From Flavobacterium tiangeerense (GTDB lineage Bacteria > Bacteroidota > Bacteroidia > Flavobacteriales > Flavobacteriaceae): 64,000 bases of DNA. Numbering within the stretch: position 1 is the first letter of the stretch; each line of letters starts with the position of its first letter. This document shows positions 1-10,126 of this stretch, piece after piece. The notes beneath the pieces were generated by a model, which saw only the letters and a program-made list of their open reading frames with translations, was not told the DNA's origin and did no database searches. A program made the position numbers and the translations under genes. The DNA lies in the NCBI RefSeq assembly GCF_007830355.1, contig NZ_VLKO01000008.1, positions 199,453 to 263,452 of the forward strand, written 5' to 3'.

Positions 1-752
1 TTTTTGAATCCATTTTGTGTAGTTAACGCAATGTTTTCTTTACCATATTGATAATGATTAGCCACATTTCTTTCGGTTAAAGACGTAGCTTTACCAACAC
101 TGTTTTGGGTAATAGTTGATTTGTTTTTGTCACCACCTTGACTCGTATAGGCTAGATTGAAGTTGCCGTTTTGAGTTTGAGTAGCTTCGTTGTCTCCATG
201 TGGAGTCATTGGTATAGCTGACGTAAGTGGCACCATAAGTGAAAAAGTCCCAACGGCAGGAATAGGATTATTTCCTGAAGTCCCTTGATCAATAGTGGCT
301 TTGTTATTATTACCTGTTTGTGTTTGGGTAGCATCATCATCCCCAAATAATGAGCCTGTTGCTACTTGAACTTCATCTTGCCAAATCGTGGCATCGTTTT
401 TATCTCCAACTTGTTTTTGGGTAGCTCTGTTATCCCAATTGTTTTGAGAGATGTAAGCACGGTTGTCGTCCCCTTTTTGATCAACATCAGCGATGTTCTT
501 TGCTGAAGCGTTAGCAGAAGACACAAACATTTGCCCTGGAAGTACTCCTTGATAAACAAAAGCATCATTGTTGCTTGTCGCTTGCTTAATTTTAGAACTT
601 TGTGATGTTCCAATTTGATGTACTACCGCACTTTGAGAAGTTCCAGTTTGACCTACCAAACTTGAATTAGCTCCAGCTACTGGACCTGGTTGCGCATAAG
701 ATGCTGCTCCTACTAATAGCATCGCGGAGATGCTTAAAACTACTTTTTTCAT
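1..752 (-). CDS. Curlin-repeat (CsgA/CsgB-like) secreted adhesin, 3' end outside window
   Basis: The reading frame is open from the ATG at 752 to the left edge (about 250 codons), so the C-terminus is missing. Residues 1-22 form a signal peptide ending in SYA-Q. The rest is rich in Gln, Asn, Gly and Ala and carries repeated units of the type QxGxxNxAxxxQ, for example QKGDDNRAYISQ, QTGNNNKATIDQ and QNGNFNLAYTSQ, spaced roughly 20 residues apart. This is the pattern of curlin subunits, which form extracellular amyloid fibres used in adhesion and biofilm. Family membership is firm from the repeats; whether it is the major or minor subunit cannot be told. It has a strong promoter with an extra dyad upstream (881-930). 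No csgE/F/G partner is visible because the neighbourhood is cut. Confidence 0.85.
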   Translation of the reverse strand, partial: MKKVVLSISAMLLVGAASYAQPGPVAGANSSLVGQTGTSQSAVVHQIGTSQSSKIKQATSNNDAFVYQGVLPGQMFVSSANASAKNIADVDQKGDDNRAYISQNNWDNRATQKQVGDKNDATIWQDEVQVATGSLFGDDDATQTQTGNNNKATIDQGTSGNNPIPAVGTFSLMVPLTSAIPMTPHGDNEATQTQNGNFNLAYTSQGGDKNKSTITQNSVGKATSLTERNVANHYQYGKENIALTTQNGFK

Positions 753-880
753 AATAAATATATTTAATTGGTTGTTAATACAAATTATTATGTAGGTTCA
801 AAAAAGTGATTTGGGATCTTCTTTTTTTAGAAATCAAATGTAATTTCAAAACTTTTTTTTACTTTTTGATTTCCACATTT

Positions 881-930
881 CAAAGATAGAGAAGCATTTT
901 AAAATCAACCCACGTATAAACACCTGTTTT
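881..930 (-). promoter_or_regulatory. Promoter of the curlin-repeat gene with upstream dyad operator
   Basis: On the minus strand there is a TATCTTTG -7 box (881-888) and a TTG -33 element (906-908) exactly 17 bases apart, the standard Bacteroidota promoter. Directly upstream lies AAAACAGGTGTTTATACGT (912-930), an imperfect dyad (CAGGTGT-TT-ATACGTG) ending 23 bases before the -7 box. The same motif at nearly the same distance from a -7 box recurs at 39312-39360 and 61099-61148. The leader to the start codon is about 125 bases. Confidence 0.75.
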
Positions 931-1183
931 ACAGACGTTTAAACACAAATCCGATTAAGGGTTCATATAAATCGATGAAATACACCAATTAAAAAAGAAC
1001 ACATAGATATTTTTGAAAAATTATTTTTTTTTATGTTTCAAAATTTAAAAAAAATGAAATAGACATATTTAAAAGTATATTTATCGTAATTTATTCATAA
1101 ACAAAAATTAATGCTTTTTTGATTGTATTCTTTCATTATCAGCTTGAAAAAAAAATATCAAAGGTTTATGCCTCATATGAATA

Positions 1184-1216
1184 AAAAAATGCCTCTCTAA
1201 AACAGAGAGGCATTTT
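1184..1216 (-). terminator. Rho-independent terminator of glnN
   Basis: A 12-bp stem (aaaatgcctctct type, 1187-1198 with 1204-1215) with a 5-base loop, followed on the minus strand by a U-run. It lies about 55 bases after the stop of the type III glutamine synthetase gene. Confidence 0.85.
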
Positions 1217-1271
1217 CTTATAATGTGTACTTACTTTGCAATTAAGAATATGTTATAAACTATACTTTAAT

Positions 1272-3461
1272 TTACTTTGTAAATAACAATTCTCGATATT
1301 TAGTCAAGGTCCAAATTTCGTTATCAACTAGTAACTCTAGTTTATCACAGTGGTTTCTAATAATCTCAAAATAAGGTTTTACTTTATTACAATAGGCTTC
1401 GGCCATTTCTTGAGCATTTGTTAGAGTATTTGCTTTTCTTCTTTCATCTGTCATTTCTTCAACTTTTGAATTTATCCCTTCAATATGTCCCGAAATTTCT
1501 TTGATAAGATTAATTTGTTCTTTTGCAATCGTTTCAAAATCAGCTCCAAAAATATCTTTCAACCCTTTTACATTGGCAATCAACGTATTTTGGTACTTAA
1601 TAGCGGTTGGTATAACATGATTCTTAGATATATCTCCTAGAACTCTACCTTCTATTTGTATTTTTTTAGTGTATTCCTCTAATTCAATTTCATATCGTGC
1701 CTCCACTTCTACATGATTCATGATATTCAACTCTGAGAACAAATCTAAAGACTGCTTAGAAATTCTAGCTTTTAAAGCTTCAGGCGTAGTTTTAAAATTA
1801 CTTAAACCGCGTTTTTTTGCTTCAACTTCCCATTCTTCGCTATAACCATCACCCTCAAAAAGGATTTTTTTAGATTGCTTAATGTATTCTCTCAATACAT
1901 TAAAGATTGCATCGTCCTTCTTCATATCCTTAGAATCGATTAAGGCATCAACCTCAACTTTAAAATCTCTCAATTGTTTAGCAACAATAGCGTTTAATGT
2001 TGTCATGGCATTAGAGCAATTGGCTGTTGACCCTACAGCTCTAAATTCAAATTTATTTCCTGTAAAAGCAAAAGGCGAGGTTCTATTTCGATCTGTATTG
2101 TCAAGAAGTACGTCTGGAATTTTCCCTACTACGTTCAATTTCAAATCTGTTTTTTCCTCTGGTGATAATTTTCCTGCTGTTACGCCTTCTAGTTCTGCTA
2201 ATACTTTTGTAAGTTGTTCTCCAATAAATACCGATATAATGGCCGGAGGAGCTTCATTGGCACCAAGCCTATGATCATTACTAGCCGATGCAATGGCAGC
2301 TCTTAGTAAAGACTCATTATCATTAACGGCTTTAATAGTATTGATAAAAAAGGTTAAAAACTGTAAATTACTCATAGGAGTTTTACTTGGACTCAACAAG
2401 TTAACCCCAGTATCTGTTGCCAAAGACCAGTTATTGTGCTTGCCAGATCCATTTACTCCTTTAAAAGGTTTTTCATGAAACAATACTTTTAAGTCATGGC
2501 GTTCGGCTACTTTTTGCATCACATCCATCAACAAACAATTATGATCAACTGCTAAGTTGGTTTCTTCAAAAATTGGTGCCAATTCAAATTGATTAGGAGC
2601 AACTTCATTATGACGTGTTTTTACTGGAATTCCAAGGAGCATACACTCTTGCTCCAAGTCTCTCATATAGGTAAGCGCACGTGTAGGAATGGATCCAAAA
2701 TAGTGATCATCTAGTTGTTGTCCTTTTGCGGAAGTATGTCCAAGAAGTGTTCTTCCGGTCATGATTAAATCAGGACGAGAATTAGCTAATGCACTATCAA
2801 CCAAAAAATATTCTTGTTCCCAACCCAAAGTGGCGGTCACTTTTTTCACATTTTTATCAAAATATTTACAAACTTCTGTCGCTGCTTCATCCATAACCAT
2901 AAGGGCACGCAAAAGTGGTGTTTTATAATCTAAAGCTTCACCCGTGTACGAAATAAAAACAGTAGGTATGCAAAGAGTTGTTCCAAAGATAAATGCCGGT
3001 GATGTAGGATCCCAAGCCGTGTAACCTCTGGCTTCAAAAGTATTTCTAATTCCTCCATTTGGAAAACTAGAAGCATCAGGTTCTTGTTGAACTAATTGTG
3101 CACCACCAAATTTTTCAACAGGATCACTCCCGTCATGAGATGTTTCAAAAAAAGCGTCGTGTTTTTCAGCAGTTGTTCCTGTAAGCGGCTGAAACCAATG
3201 TGTATAATGGGTTACTCCTTTTGCAAGTGCCCATTCTTTCATACCCATCGCAATGTAATCTGCTAATTTACGGTCAATTTTGGTTCCGTGTTGTACCGCA
3301 CTTTGAATTCCTTTTAAAGCATCCGAAGTTAGGTATTGCTTCATTGCCTTTTCATTAAAGACATTTGAACCAAAAATTATTGATTTTCTACCTGTTTCAT
3401 CAAATTGAACGGGCTTTCTAGTCGATGCTTCTCTCAAAGCTTGAAAACGTAATGTTGGCAT
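1272..3461 (-). CDS. glnN: Glutamine synthetase type III
   Basis: Makes glutamine from glutamate, ammonia and ATP in the cytoplasm. At 729 residues it has the length of GSIII (about 700-730), far longer than GSI or GSII. The GSIII N-terminal domain comes first, then the catalytic core with the metal-binding EQEYFLVD (near residue 213), TRHNEVAPNQFELAP (near 284) and the ATP/substrate segment KPFKGVNGSGKHNNWS (near 332), then the long helical C-terminal extension typical of the family. The start at 3461 is followed by a normal N-terminus, and a TATATTTG -7 box lies upstream at 3505-3512 on the minus strand. It is divergent from a second, unrelated type of glutamine synthetase at 3725, so both can be regulated from the 260-base region between them. 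Confidence 0.96.
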   Translation of the reverse strand: MPTLRFQALREASTRKPVQFDETGRKSIIFGSNVFNEKAMKQYLTSDALKGIQSAVQHGTKIDRKLADYIAMGMKEWALAKGVTHYTHWFQPLTGTTAEKHDAFFETSHDGSDPVEKFGGAQLVQQEPDASSFPNGGIRNTFEARGYTAWDPTSPAFIFGTTLCIPTVFISYTGEALDYKTPLLRALMVMDEAATEVCKYFDKNVKKVTATLGWEQEYFLVDSALANSRPDLIMTGRTLLGHTSAKGQQLDDHYFGSIPTRALTYMRDLEQECMLLGIPVKTRHNEVAPNQFELAPIFEETNLAVDHNCLLMDVMQKVAERHDLKVLFHEKPFKGVNGSGKHNNWSLATDTGVNLLSPSKTPMSNLQFLTFFINTIKAVNDNESLLRAAIASASNDHRLGANEAPPAIISVFIGEQLTKVLAELEGVTAGKLSPEEKTDLKLNVVGKIPDVLLDNTDRNRTSPFAFTGNKFEFRAVGSTANCSNAMTTLNAIVAKQLRDFKVEVDALIDSKDMKKDDAIFNVLREYIKQSKKILFEGDGYSEEWEVEAKKRGLSNFKTTPEALKARISKQSLDLFSELNIMNHVEVEARYEIELEEYTKKIQIEGRVLGDISKNHVIPTAIKYQNTLIANVKGLKDIFGADFETIAKEQINLIKEISGHIEGINSKVEEMTDERRKANTLTNAQEMAEAYCNKVKPYFEIIRNHCDKLELLVDNEIWTLTKYRELLFTK

Positions 3462-3504
3462 GTTTCGTTTTTTTAAAATTAGTTTAAATCCAATAGATCA
3501 AAAT

Positions 3505-3512
3505 CAAATATA
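3505..3512 (-). promoter_or_regulatory. Putative -7 box of glnN
   Basis: TATATTTG on the minus strand, fitting TAnnTTTG, 43 bases upstream of the start codon. No clear -33 TTG is seen at the expected distance, so the call is tentative. Confidence 0.45.
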
Positions 3513-3682
3513 CTCAATAATTGCATAAAAAATAAAAGGAAGTACTTTATGAATTTACATAATTAAGCCCTGCAAAAATACGTATTTTTTAATTCACCCC
3601 CTATAAAAATACCGTTTTGAAAAATATTATACCATTTAAAATAAAAAACACCCCCATTTTTACAGTATTTAAAAAAATATTT

Positions 3683-3690
3683 TACTTTTG
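3683..3690 (+). promoter_or_regulatory. Putative -7 box of the type II glutamine synthetase gene
   Basis: TACTTTTG fits TAnnTTTG and lies 34 bases before the ATG at 3725. The upstream element is a weak T-rich stretch near 3657-3664. Confidence 0.5.
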
Positions 3691-3724
3691 TGCCAGCAAT
3701 TTTACGAAGTAAATCTATAAAGAC

Positions 3725-4738
3725 ATGGCAAAAATTAAATTAGAGTACATTTGGTTAGATGGATATGAACCAACACAAAACCTTAGAAGTAAAACTAAAG
3801 TTGAAGAGCACGAAAATTTTCAAGGAACTCTTGCAGAAATAGGAAACTGGTCATTTGACGGTTCCTCTACAAGACAAGCCGAAGGTGGTTCGTCTGATTG
3901 TTTATTGGTACCAGTAGCAATCTATCCTGATCCTACTCGTATTAATGGATATCTTGTTATGACCGAAGTTATGAATGCTGACGGCACGCCTCATGCTTCA
4001 AACGGAAGAGCAACTATAGATGACGATGGTGATTTTTGGTTTGGTTTTGAACAAGAGTACTTTATCATGGATACCAAAACTTTATTGCCTTTGGGTTTCC
4101 CAATTGGAGGTTATCCTGCACCACAAGGAATGTACTATTGTTCAGTAGGTGGAAAAAACACACACGGAAGAGCACTTGTTGAAGAACATGCAGACCTTTG
4201 TATAGCAGCTGGAATCAACTTTGAGGGAATCAATCAAGAAGTGGCTTGTGGCCAATGGGAATTTCAATTGTTTGCTCAAGGTGCTAAAAAAGCAGGAGAC
4301 GAAATTTGGGTAGCACGTTACTTACTGGATCGTTTGACTGAAAAATACGGGTACTATATTGAATACCACCCAAAACCGCTTGGAGATACAGATTGGAATG
4401 GTTCTGGAATGCATGCTAACTTTTCTAATGAAGTTTTAAGAACATGTGGTTCTCAAGAAATTTATGAAAAAATATGTGAAGCTTTTAGACCTGTAACAGC
4501 TGAACACATTGCAGTATATGGCGCTTACAATGACTTGCGTTTAACAGGTAAGCACGAAACAGCTTCAATTCACGATTTCTCTTACGGAGTGTCTGATAGA
4601 GGTTGCTCAATACGTATTCCTTTAATGACTGTTCAAAAAGGATGGAAAGGTTGGCTTGAAGATCGCAGACCAGCTTCAAACGGTGACCCATATAAAATTG
4701 CTGCTAGAATTATACAAACAGTAAACTCTGCTTTGTAA
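3725..4738 (+). CDS. Glutamine synthetase type II (eukaryotic-like, beta-Grasp family)
   Basis: A second ATP-dependent glutamine synthetase, 337 residues long, which is the size of GSII. Visible landmarks are the N-terminal beta-Grasp part with NWSFDGSSTRQA (near residue 42), FGFEQEYFI (near 106, metal ligands) and DTDWNGSGMHANFS (near 219, ATP and substrate site). GSII enzymes are typical of eukaryotes and occur in some actinobacteria, rhizobia and Bacteroidota. It is transcribed away from the GSIII gene and followed by a strong terminator, so it is monocistronic. Identity is very secure; the division of labour with GSIII is unknown. Confidence 0.95.
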   Translation: MAKIKLEYIWLDGYEPTQNLRSKTKVEEHENFQGTLAEIGNWSFDGSSTRQAEGGSSDCLLVPVAIYPDPTRINGYLVMTEVMNADGTPHASNGRATIDDDGDFWFGFEQEYFIMDTKTLLPLGFPIGGYPAPQGMYYCSVGGKNTHGRALVEEHADLCIAAGINFEGINQEVACGQWEFQLFAQGAKKAGDEIWVARYLLDRLTEKYGYYIEYHPKPLGDTDWNGSGMHANFSNEVLRTCGSQEIYEKICEAFRPVTAEHIAVYGAYNDLRLTGKHETASIHDFSYGVSDRGCSIRIPLMTVQKGWKGWLEDRRPASNGDPYKIAARIIQTVNSAL

Positions 4739-4764
4739 TTTTGAATACTATATTTTTTTGAATC

Positions 4765-4798
4765 AAAATGCCTTCCTTAACGAAGGCATTTTTTTTAC
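4765..4798 (+). terminator. Terminator after type II glutamine synthetase
   Basis: An 11-bp stem (4765-4775 with 4782-4792, aaaatgccttc/gaaggcatttt) followed by a T-run. Confidence 0.9.
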
Positions 4799-4846
4799 AC
4801 CAATTTCAAAGAGTTACTGCCCTCAACTTTATTTTCAATAATCTTC

Positions 4847-4874
4847 TTGATTCAAGATTCTAGAAGTATCTTTG
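4847..4874 (+). promoter_or_regulatory. Promoter of the TerC-family gene
   Basis: TTG at 4847-4849 and TATCTTTG at 4867-4874 with 17 bases between them, a near-ideal Bacteroidota sigma-A promoter. It sits 24 bases before the ATG at 4898, which shows that an in-frame TTG at 4847 cannot be the translation start. Confidence 0.85.
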
Positions 4875-4897
4875 CGCTACATTTTAAAATAACTTTT

Positions 4898-5845
4898 ATG
4901 ATTGTTTGGATCTCTTTCTTAGTAGCAGTTCTAATTTTTCTAGCATTTGACTTGGGAGTATTTAATAAAAACCCACATATCATTAGCTCAAAAGAAGCTG
5001 GGAAATGGACCGCAATATGGGTTACATTGTCGTTTTTGTTTTCTGGAGTAGTGTACTGGTTGTACTCAACAAATTACATAGCAAATCCGGACGCATTAAA
5101 ACCAAGTGCTGCTGCAATGAAATTTATTACGGGTTACTTAATAGAGTTGTCATTAAGTATTGACAACATTTTTGTAATTGCAATTATTTTTGCAGCTTTC
5201 AAAATCCCTCAAAAATACCAACACCGCGTTTTGTTTTGGGGTATCTTAGGCGCTATTATTTTTAGAGGCTTGATGATCTTTTTTGGTGTGATGCTGATTA
5301 ATAAATTTTCATGGATGACCTATATTTTTGGTGCATTCCTAATTTATACCGCAATGAAGATGTTGTTTAGCGGTGAGGACGAACAATTTCAACCCAAAAA
5401 ATCTTTTGTTTACAAGGCTTTAAAAAAAGTTATACCAATTTCTAATCACATAGACAAAGAACATTTTTTTGTGAAAAGAAGACATATTACTGCTGCAACC
5501 CCCTTGTTTGTGGCACTTATTGTTATTGAAGTTATGGACGTTGTTTTTGCAATAGATAGCGTACCTGCTATTCTTGCCATTACAAATGATCCTTTTCTAG
5601 TTTTTAGTTCTAACATTTTTGCTATATTAGGATTGCGATCTATGTACTTTTTCTTAGCCAACATGTTAGCTAAATTCAGCTATCTAGAATACAGTCTTAT
5701 TGCTATTTTAAGCTTTGTAGGACTCAAAATGTTACTGCACGACTTTATTAAATTACCAGAATGGGCTTCACTTGCTTTTATTGCAGTTGCGCTTCTACTT
5801 GGTATTGGAGTTTCATTATTTAAAAGTAAAAATTCTGAAGAGTAA
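4898..5845 (+). CDS. TerC/Alx-family integral membrane protein
   Basis: A 315-residue polytopic membrane protein of the TerC family, whose members are linked to metal (especially manganese) homeostasis or export and tellurite resistance. Characteristic features are the conserved acidic intramembrane segments LSLSIDNIFVIAI (early) and VVIEVMDVVFAIDSVPAI (middle), separated by a basic loop with KPKKSF and KRRH stretches. About eight to nine hydrophobic helices are visible. The frame is open back to 4847, but the promoter at 4847-4874 overlaps that extension, so I place the start at 4898. The exact substrate is not shown by sequence. Confidence 0.9.
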   Translation: MIVWISFLVAVLIFLAFDLGVFNKNPHIISSKEAGKWTAIWVTLSFLFSGVVYWLYSTNYIANPDALKPSAAAMKFITGYLIELSLSIDNIFVIAIIFAAFKIPQKYQHRVLFWGILGAIIFRGLMIFFGVMLINKFSWMTYIFGAFLIYTAMKMLFSGEDEQFQPKKSFVYKALKKVIPISNHIDKEHFFVKRRHITAATPLFVALIVIEVMDVVFAIDSVPAILAITNDPFLVFSSNIFAILGLRSMYFFLANMLAKFSYLEYSLIAILSFVGLKMLLHDFIKLPEWASLAFIAVALLLGIGVSLFKSKNSEE

Positions 5846-5864
5846 AGCATTCATTTTATACCAC

Positions 5865-5898
5865 AAAAAAAAGGAAATCTCACGATTTCCTTTTTTTT
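5865..5898. terminator. Bidirectional terminator between terC and the downstream lipoprotein gene
   Basis: Stem aaaaaaaaggaaatc (5865-5879) with gatttcctttttttt (5884-5897), A-run on one side and T-run on the other, between two convergent genes. Confidence 0.85.
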
Positions 5899-5914
5899 AT
5901 GAATATAATTTAAA

Positions 5915-6406
5915 TTACAAAGTGATCTTTTTAACATCGCTTTGTTGAACTTTTAAAGCTGACATCACTGCATTTATATCATTCTTATTGACTGTTTTTG
6001 CAAAACCATCTGGAACAATAACTATTTTAAACGTTTGGTTTTGAGTCCAATCAGATGATAAGGTATTCAAACTAAAATTAGCAGTTAAAAACAAATCGAC
6101 ATTAAATCTGGTATAATCAAAATTATAATCCAGCTCTCTACCATTGTCCAGATAATAAGTCTGTGGCATCAATCTCCAGATATCTTGACCATTAACTACA
6201 TCAAACAAATGGTACACTAATACAGAATCAAATGATCCTATTGGCGGATCAAAATCTACTATTTTACTATATCCATTACCTGGACCAAAAGAAGTTGTGA
6301 CTTCAAAAACTTCTGTTCTTGGACCTTCGTCATATACTTCTGTAACTTCGCAACTTTGTAGTGTCATCATCCCGATGAATGCTAAAAATAGAGTAATATT
6401 TTTCAT
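5915..6406 (-). CDS. Lipoprotein of unknown function
   Basis: A 163-residue protein with a lipoprotein signal peptide (MKNITLFLAFIGMMTLQSC, lipidated Cys at residue 19), so it should be anchored in the outer or inner membrane facing the periplasm or surface. The mature part is mostly beta-like, with no motif I recognise. It is a single gene, convergent with terC and separated from icmF by a terminator. Its small size and lack of repeats give no functional hint. Confidence 0.75.
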   Translation of the reverse strand: MKNITLFLAFIGMMTLQSCEVTEVYDEGPRTEVFEVTTSFGPGNGYSKIVDFDPPIGSFDSVLVYHLFDVVNGQDIWRLMPQTYYLDNGRELDYNFDYTRFNVDLFLTANFSLNTLSSDWTQNQTFKIVIVPDGFAKTVNKNDINAVMSALKVQQSDVKKITL

Positions 6407-6620
6407 AGTTATATAAATTTTAGTTGTTATTTTAAATTCTATTCATGAACTGTGCCAAAATTTATTATACAAATGAAATAGTTTTAAATACACTTCTAAA
6501 AAAAAATACAAATAACTAAAAAACAATATTTTATAAATTAATTTATTGTGCGATTAGTGACATAAAATTTAAAAAAAACTTAGACCACAAGTGAAATCCA
6601 CTATAATAATTTAACACCAT

Positions 6621-6654
6621 AAAAAAAGACCTTTCCGTAGAAAGGTCTTTTTCA
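6621..6654 (-). terminator. Terminator of icmF
   Basis: Stem aaaagacctttc (about 6624-6635) with gaaaggtctttt (6640-6651), U-run on the minus strand, 20 bases after the icmF stop codon. Confidence 0.85.
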
Positions 6655-6673
6655 TTATAATAAAAATTAAAAC

Positions 6674-9600
6674 TTACATATTTCGTCTGTATTGACCACC
6701 CACTTCAAATAAAGCCGCCGTAATTTGTCCTAAAGAACAAACCTTTGTTGCTTCCATCAAGTGTTCAAATAGATTTTCATTTTTAATAGCCGCTTCTTGA
6801 ATGCTATTCAGTTGTGCATTCACCTTATCTTGATTAGATTGGTGAAGATTATTCAACATATCAATCTGGTATTGTTTCTCTTCTTCGGTAGCACGAATTA
6901 CTTCAGCTGGAATTACGGTTGGCGATCCTTTAGAACTCAAGAAGGTGTTCACACCCACAATTGGGAATTCACCGGTATGTTTTAAGGTTTCATAATACAA
7001 ACTTTCTTCTTGAATTTTACTACGCTGATACATTGTTTCCATAGCACCTAAAACTCCTCCACGCTCGGTAATTCTATCAAATTCTAGTAATACCGCAGCT
7101 TCCACAAGATCTGTTAATTCTTCGATAATAAAAGCACCTTGAATTGGGTTTTCATTTTTAGCTAGACCTAATTCCTTATTGATAATCAACTGAATCGCCA
7201 TGGCACGACGCACACTTTCTTCCGTAGGTGTCGTAATAGCTTCGTCATACGCATTGGTATGTAATGAGTTACAGTTGTCATAAATAGCGTATAAAGCTTG
7301 CAAAGTGGTACGAATATCATTGAAATCAATTTCTTGTGCATGCAACGAACGACCAGAAGTTTGAATGTGGTATTTCAACATTTGCGCTCTTTCATTGGCA
7401 CCATATTTTGTTTTCATGGCTTTCGCCCAAATTTTACGCGCTACTCTACCTATTACAGCGTATTCTGGATCTACTCCATTCGAAAAGAAGAACGATAAAT
7501 TAGGTCCAAAATCATTGATGTTCATGCCACGGCTCAAATAATATTCCACGTAAGTGAATCCATTAGAAAGGGTAAAAGCCAATTGTGTAATTGGGTTTGC
7601 ACCAGCCTCGGCAATATGATATCCTGAGATAGAAACCGAATAGAAGTTTCTAACATTCTTTGTAATAAAATATTCCTGTACGTCACCCATCAATCGCAAC
7701 GCAAATTCAGTAGAGAAAATACACGTATTTTGAGCTTGATCTTCTTTTAAAATATCAGCCTGAACCGTTCCACGCACTTGTGATAAGGTTCTTGCTTTAA
7801 TATCATTGTAAATTTCCATAGGCAAAACCTGATCTCCTGTAACTCCCAAAAGAAGTAACCCTAAACCATTATTTCCTGCAGGTAAATCACCTTGGTATTG
7901 TGGTCTTTCTACCCCTTTTTGCTTGTAAATAGCTTTGATTTGAGCAGCAACTTCAGCTTCAAGATTATTTTCTTTGATGTAAATTTCGCACTGTTGATCG
8001 ATTGCAGCATTCATAAAAAACCCAAGCAGCATAGGAGCTGGTCCGTTGATTGTCATACTAACAGAAGTCATTGCATGTACCAAATCAAAACCTGAGTACA
8101 ATTTTTTAGCATCATCTAGACAACAAATAGAAACTCCGGCATTACCAATTTTTCCATAAATATCTGGACGCACATGCGGATCATTACCGTATAAGGTCAC
8201 ACTGTCAAATGCTGTTGACAATCGTTTGGCTGGCAATCCAGCACTTACATAATGAAAACGTTTGTTAGTTCTTTCTGGCCCACCTTCACCAGCAAACATT
8301 CTAGAAGGATCTTCTCCTTCACGCTTGAAAGGATATAAACCTGCCGTAAAAGGAAATTCTCCAGGAACATTTTCCTGTAAACACCAGCGTAAAATATCAC
8401 CCCATGCTTTGTACTTTGGCAAAGCAATTTTCGGGATTTGAGAATGCGATAATGACTCGGTATGGGTAGCCATTTTAATTTCGCGATCACGTACTTTAAA
8501 AGTATAAACCGGATTTTTATACTTGTTTACTTTTTCGTCCCAATTTAAAATAATCTCCCAGTTGTAGGGATCTAAATCCATTTTTACTTTTTCAAACTGA
8601 TTTAGTAAAAGATTTAAGAATATTTTATTTTCGGCAGCACCTGCTTTTTCAAGTTCTATAGCAGTTGGCAAAACGGAATCATCATTGATCCCTGCTTTAT
8701 TCAACTCTGGTGTTTTATTAGCAACCGTTTCAATGGTTTTGTAAATGCCGTATAATTTTTGAGCTACTTGTTCTTGGCTCAACGCAGTCACATCATATTT
8801 GCGGTTACTCTCTGCAATTTCAGATAAATAACGGGTTCTGTGTGGTGGAATTACAAAGATTTTCTCACTCATTTCACGCGTGATTTGGAACGTAGATTGC
8901 AAATCAGAATTTGTTTTTTCATGGACTTTATCCATAATCGCTTTGTACAGCGTATTCATTCCTGGATCATTAAACTGCGAAGCAATTGTCCCGAAAACAG
9001 GTAGTGTATCCAAATCAGCATCCCAGAGGTTATGATTGCGCTGGTATTGTTTTTTCACGTCTCTCAAAGCATCAAGAGAACCGCGTTTGTCGAATTTGTT
9101 TATTGCTACCAAATCCGCAAAATCAAGCATGTCAATTTTTTCCAATTGGGTTGCCGCACCAAACTCTGGAGTCATTACGTACAAAGAAACATCAGAGTGG
9201 TCCATAATCTCAGTATCAGACTGACCGATTCCTGAAGTTTCTAAAATAATAATATCATAGTTTGCCGCTTTGATTACTTGAATGGCATCAGCAACATATT
9301 TTGACAATGCTAAATTGGACTGACGTGTTGCCAATGAACGCATGTATACACGAGGATTATTGATGGCATTCATTCGGATTCTATCACCCAGAAGTGCTCC
9401 ACCCGTTTTTCTTTTAGATGGATCTACAGAGATTAATCCGATTGTTTTTTCAGGAAAATCAATCAAGAAACGACGTACTAATTCATCAACTAAAGATGAT
9501 TTTCCAGCACCACCTGTACCCGTAATTCCCAGTACTGGTGTTTTACAATTTTCATTCTTTTTTTGGATCAGTTCCAATGTTTTAGCAGCAACATCAGGGA

Positions 9601-10126
9601 AATTTTCTGCTGCAGATATGATTCGGGCTAGAGCTGTTGGATTTTTAGCCTCTAATTGCTCTACTTCATTAGTCAATTTATCTCCAGTAGGAAAATCAGA
9701 TTGTTGAACCAAGTCGTTAATCATTCCTTGTAATCCCATCGCGCGTCCATCATCTGGAGCGTAAATGCGGGTAATACCGTAAGCTTGCAGTTCAGCAATT
9801 TCAGTAGGCAAAATCACTCCGCCTCCACCACCAAAAATTTTTATTTGACCCGCTCCTTTTTCTTGAAGCAAATCATACATATATTTAAAGTACTCATTAT
9901 GACCACCTTGATAAGAAGTGATGGCAATAGCATTAGCATCTTCTTGAATTGCTGTATTTACAACTTCTTCTACACTTCGGTCATGACCTAAGTGAATTAC
10001 CTCAACACCTGTAGATTGAATAATCCTACGCATGATGTTGATTGCTGCATCGTGACCGTCAAAAAGAGCTGCTGCTGTTACAATTCTTACTTTATTGTTA
10101 GGGATATATGGTATTTGTTGTTCCAT
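6674..10126 (-). CDS. icmF: Fused isobutyryl-CoA mutase/G-protein chaperone, adenosylcobalamin-dependent
   Basis: A 1150-residue fusion in the IcmF order. An N-terminal B12-binding domain (about residues 12-145, with FDGHDAA at 22-28, His25 as lower axial ligand) is followed by a MeaB-like GTPase (P-loop GTGGAGKS at 203-210, INKFDKRG near 340), a linker, and a C-terminal TIM-barrel acyl-CoA mutase (about 560-1110). Family members interconvert isobutyryl-CoA and n-butyryl-CoA, some also other branched acyl-CoAs, with the GTPase part loading and guarding the cofactor. The substrate cannot be settled without aligning the active-site Phe/Gln positions. The B12 salvage genes at 52.7-59.7 kb could supply its cofactor. 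It is a single gene with its own terminator. Confidence 0.95.
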   Translation of the reverse strand: MEQQIPYIPNNKVRIVTAAALFDGHDAAINIMRRIIQSTGVEVIHLGHDRSVEEVVNTAIQEDANAIAITSYQGGHNEYFKYMYDLLQEKGAGQIKIFGGGGGVILPTEIAELQAYGITRIYAPDDGRAMGLQGMINDLVQQSDFPTGDKLTNEVEQLEAKNPTALARIISAAENFPDVAAKTLELIQKKNENCKTPVLGITGTGGAGKSSLVDELVRRFLIDFPEKTIGLISVDPSKRKTGGALLGDRIRMNAINNPRVYMRSLATRQSNLALSKYVADAIQVIKAANYDIIILETSGIGQSDTEIMDHSDVSLYVMTPEFGAATQLEKIDMLDFADLVAINKFDKRGSLDALRDVKKQYQRNHNLWDADLDTLPVFGTIASQFNDPGMNTLYKAIMDKVHEKTNSDLQSTFQITREMSEKIFVIPPHRTRYLSEIAESNRKYDVTALSQEQVAQKLYGIYKTIETVANKTPELNKAGINDDSVLPTAIELEKAGAAENKIFLNLLLNQFEKVKMDLDPYNWEIILNWDEKVNKYKNPVYTFKVRDREIKMATHTESLSHSQIPKIALPKYKAWGDILRWCLQENVPGEFPFTAGLYPFKREGEDPSRMFAGEGGPERTNKRFHYVSAGLPAKRLSTAFDSVTLYGNDPHVRPDIYGKIGNAGVSICCLDDAKKLYSGFDLVHAMTSVSMTINGPAPMLLGFFMNAAIDQQCEIYIKENNLEAEVAAQIKAIYKQKGVERPQYQGDLPAGNNGLGLLLLGVTGDQVLPMEIYNDIKARTLSQVRGTVQADILKEDQAQNTCIFSTEFALRLMGDVQEYFITKNVRNFYSVSISGYHIAEAGANPITQLAFTLSNGFTYVEYYLSRGMNINDFGPNLSFFFSNGVDPEYAVIGRVARKIWAKAMKTKYGANERAQMLKYHIQTSGRSLHAQEIDFNDIRTTLQALYAIYDNCNSLHTNAYDEAITTPTEESVRRAMAIQLIINKELGLAKNENPIQGAFIIEELTDLVEAAVLLEFDRITERGGVLGAMETMYQRSKIQEESLYYETLKHTGEFPIVGVNTFLSSKGSPTVIPAEVIRATEEEKQYQIDMLNNLHQSNQDKVNAQLNSIQEAAIKNENLFEHLMEATKVCSLGQITAALFEVGGQYRRNM

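Larger units (their letters stand above)
753..1271. other. Intergenic region between the curlin-repeat gene and glnN
   Basis: Very AT-rich. It holds the curlin promoter and operator (881-930) and the glnN terminator (1184-1216). Between them (931-1180) I see only A/T tracts and no convincing gene. Confidence 0.6.

Noticed and set aside
362..613. An 83-codon minus-strand ORF
   Set aside because: It lies out of frame within the curlin-repeat gene, whose frame is open from 752 to the edge with signal peptide and repeats.
1882..2478. Plus-strand ORFs of 130 and 61 codons
   Set aside because: Antisense shadows of the glnN gene, which has all GSIII motifs.
3592..3620. A weak likeness to the shared dyad (TATAAAAATACCGTTTT) upstream of glnN
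   Set aside because: It has an insertion in the core, lacks the partner half-site and is about 80 bases from the -7 box, unlike the three consistent sites.
4847..4897. Upstream TTG start for the TerC gene
   Set aside because: The stretch holds the -33 and -7 promoter elements and codes for no family-like residues.
9342..9707. A 121-codon plus-strand ORF
   Set aside because: Antisense to the GTPase domain of icmF; composition is a mirror of conserved motifs.
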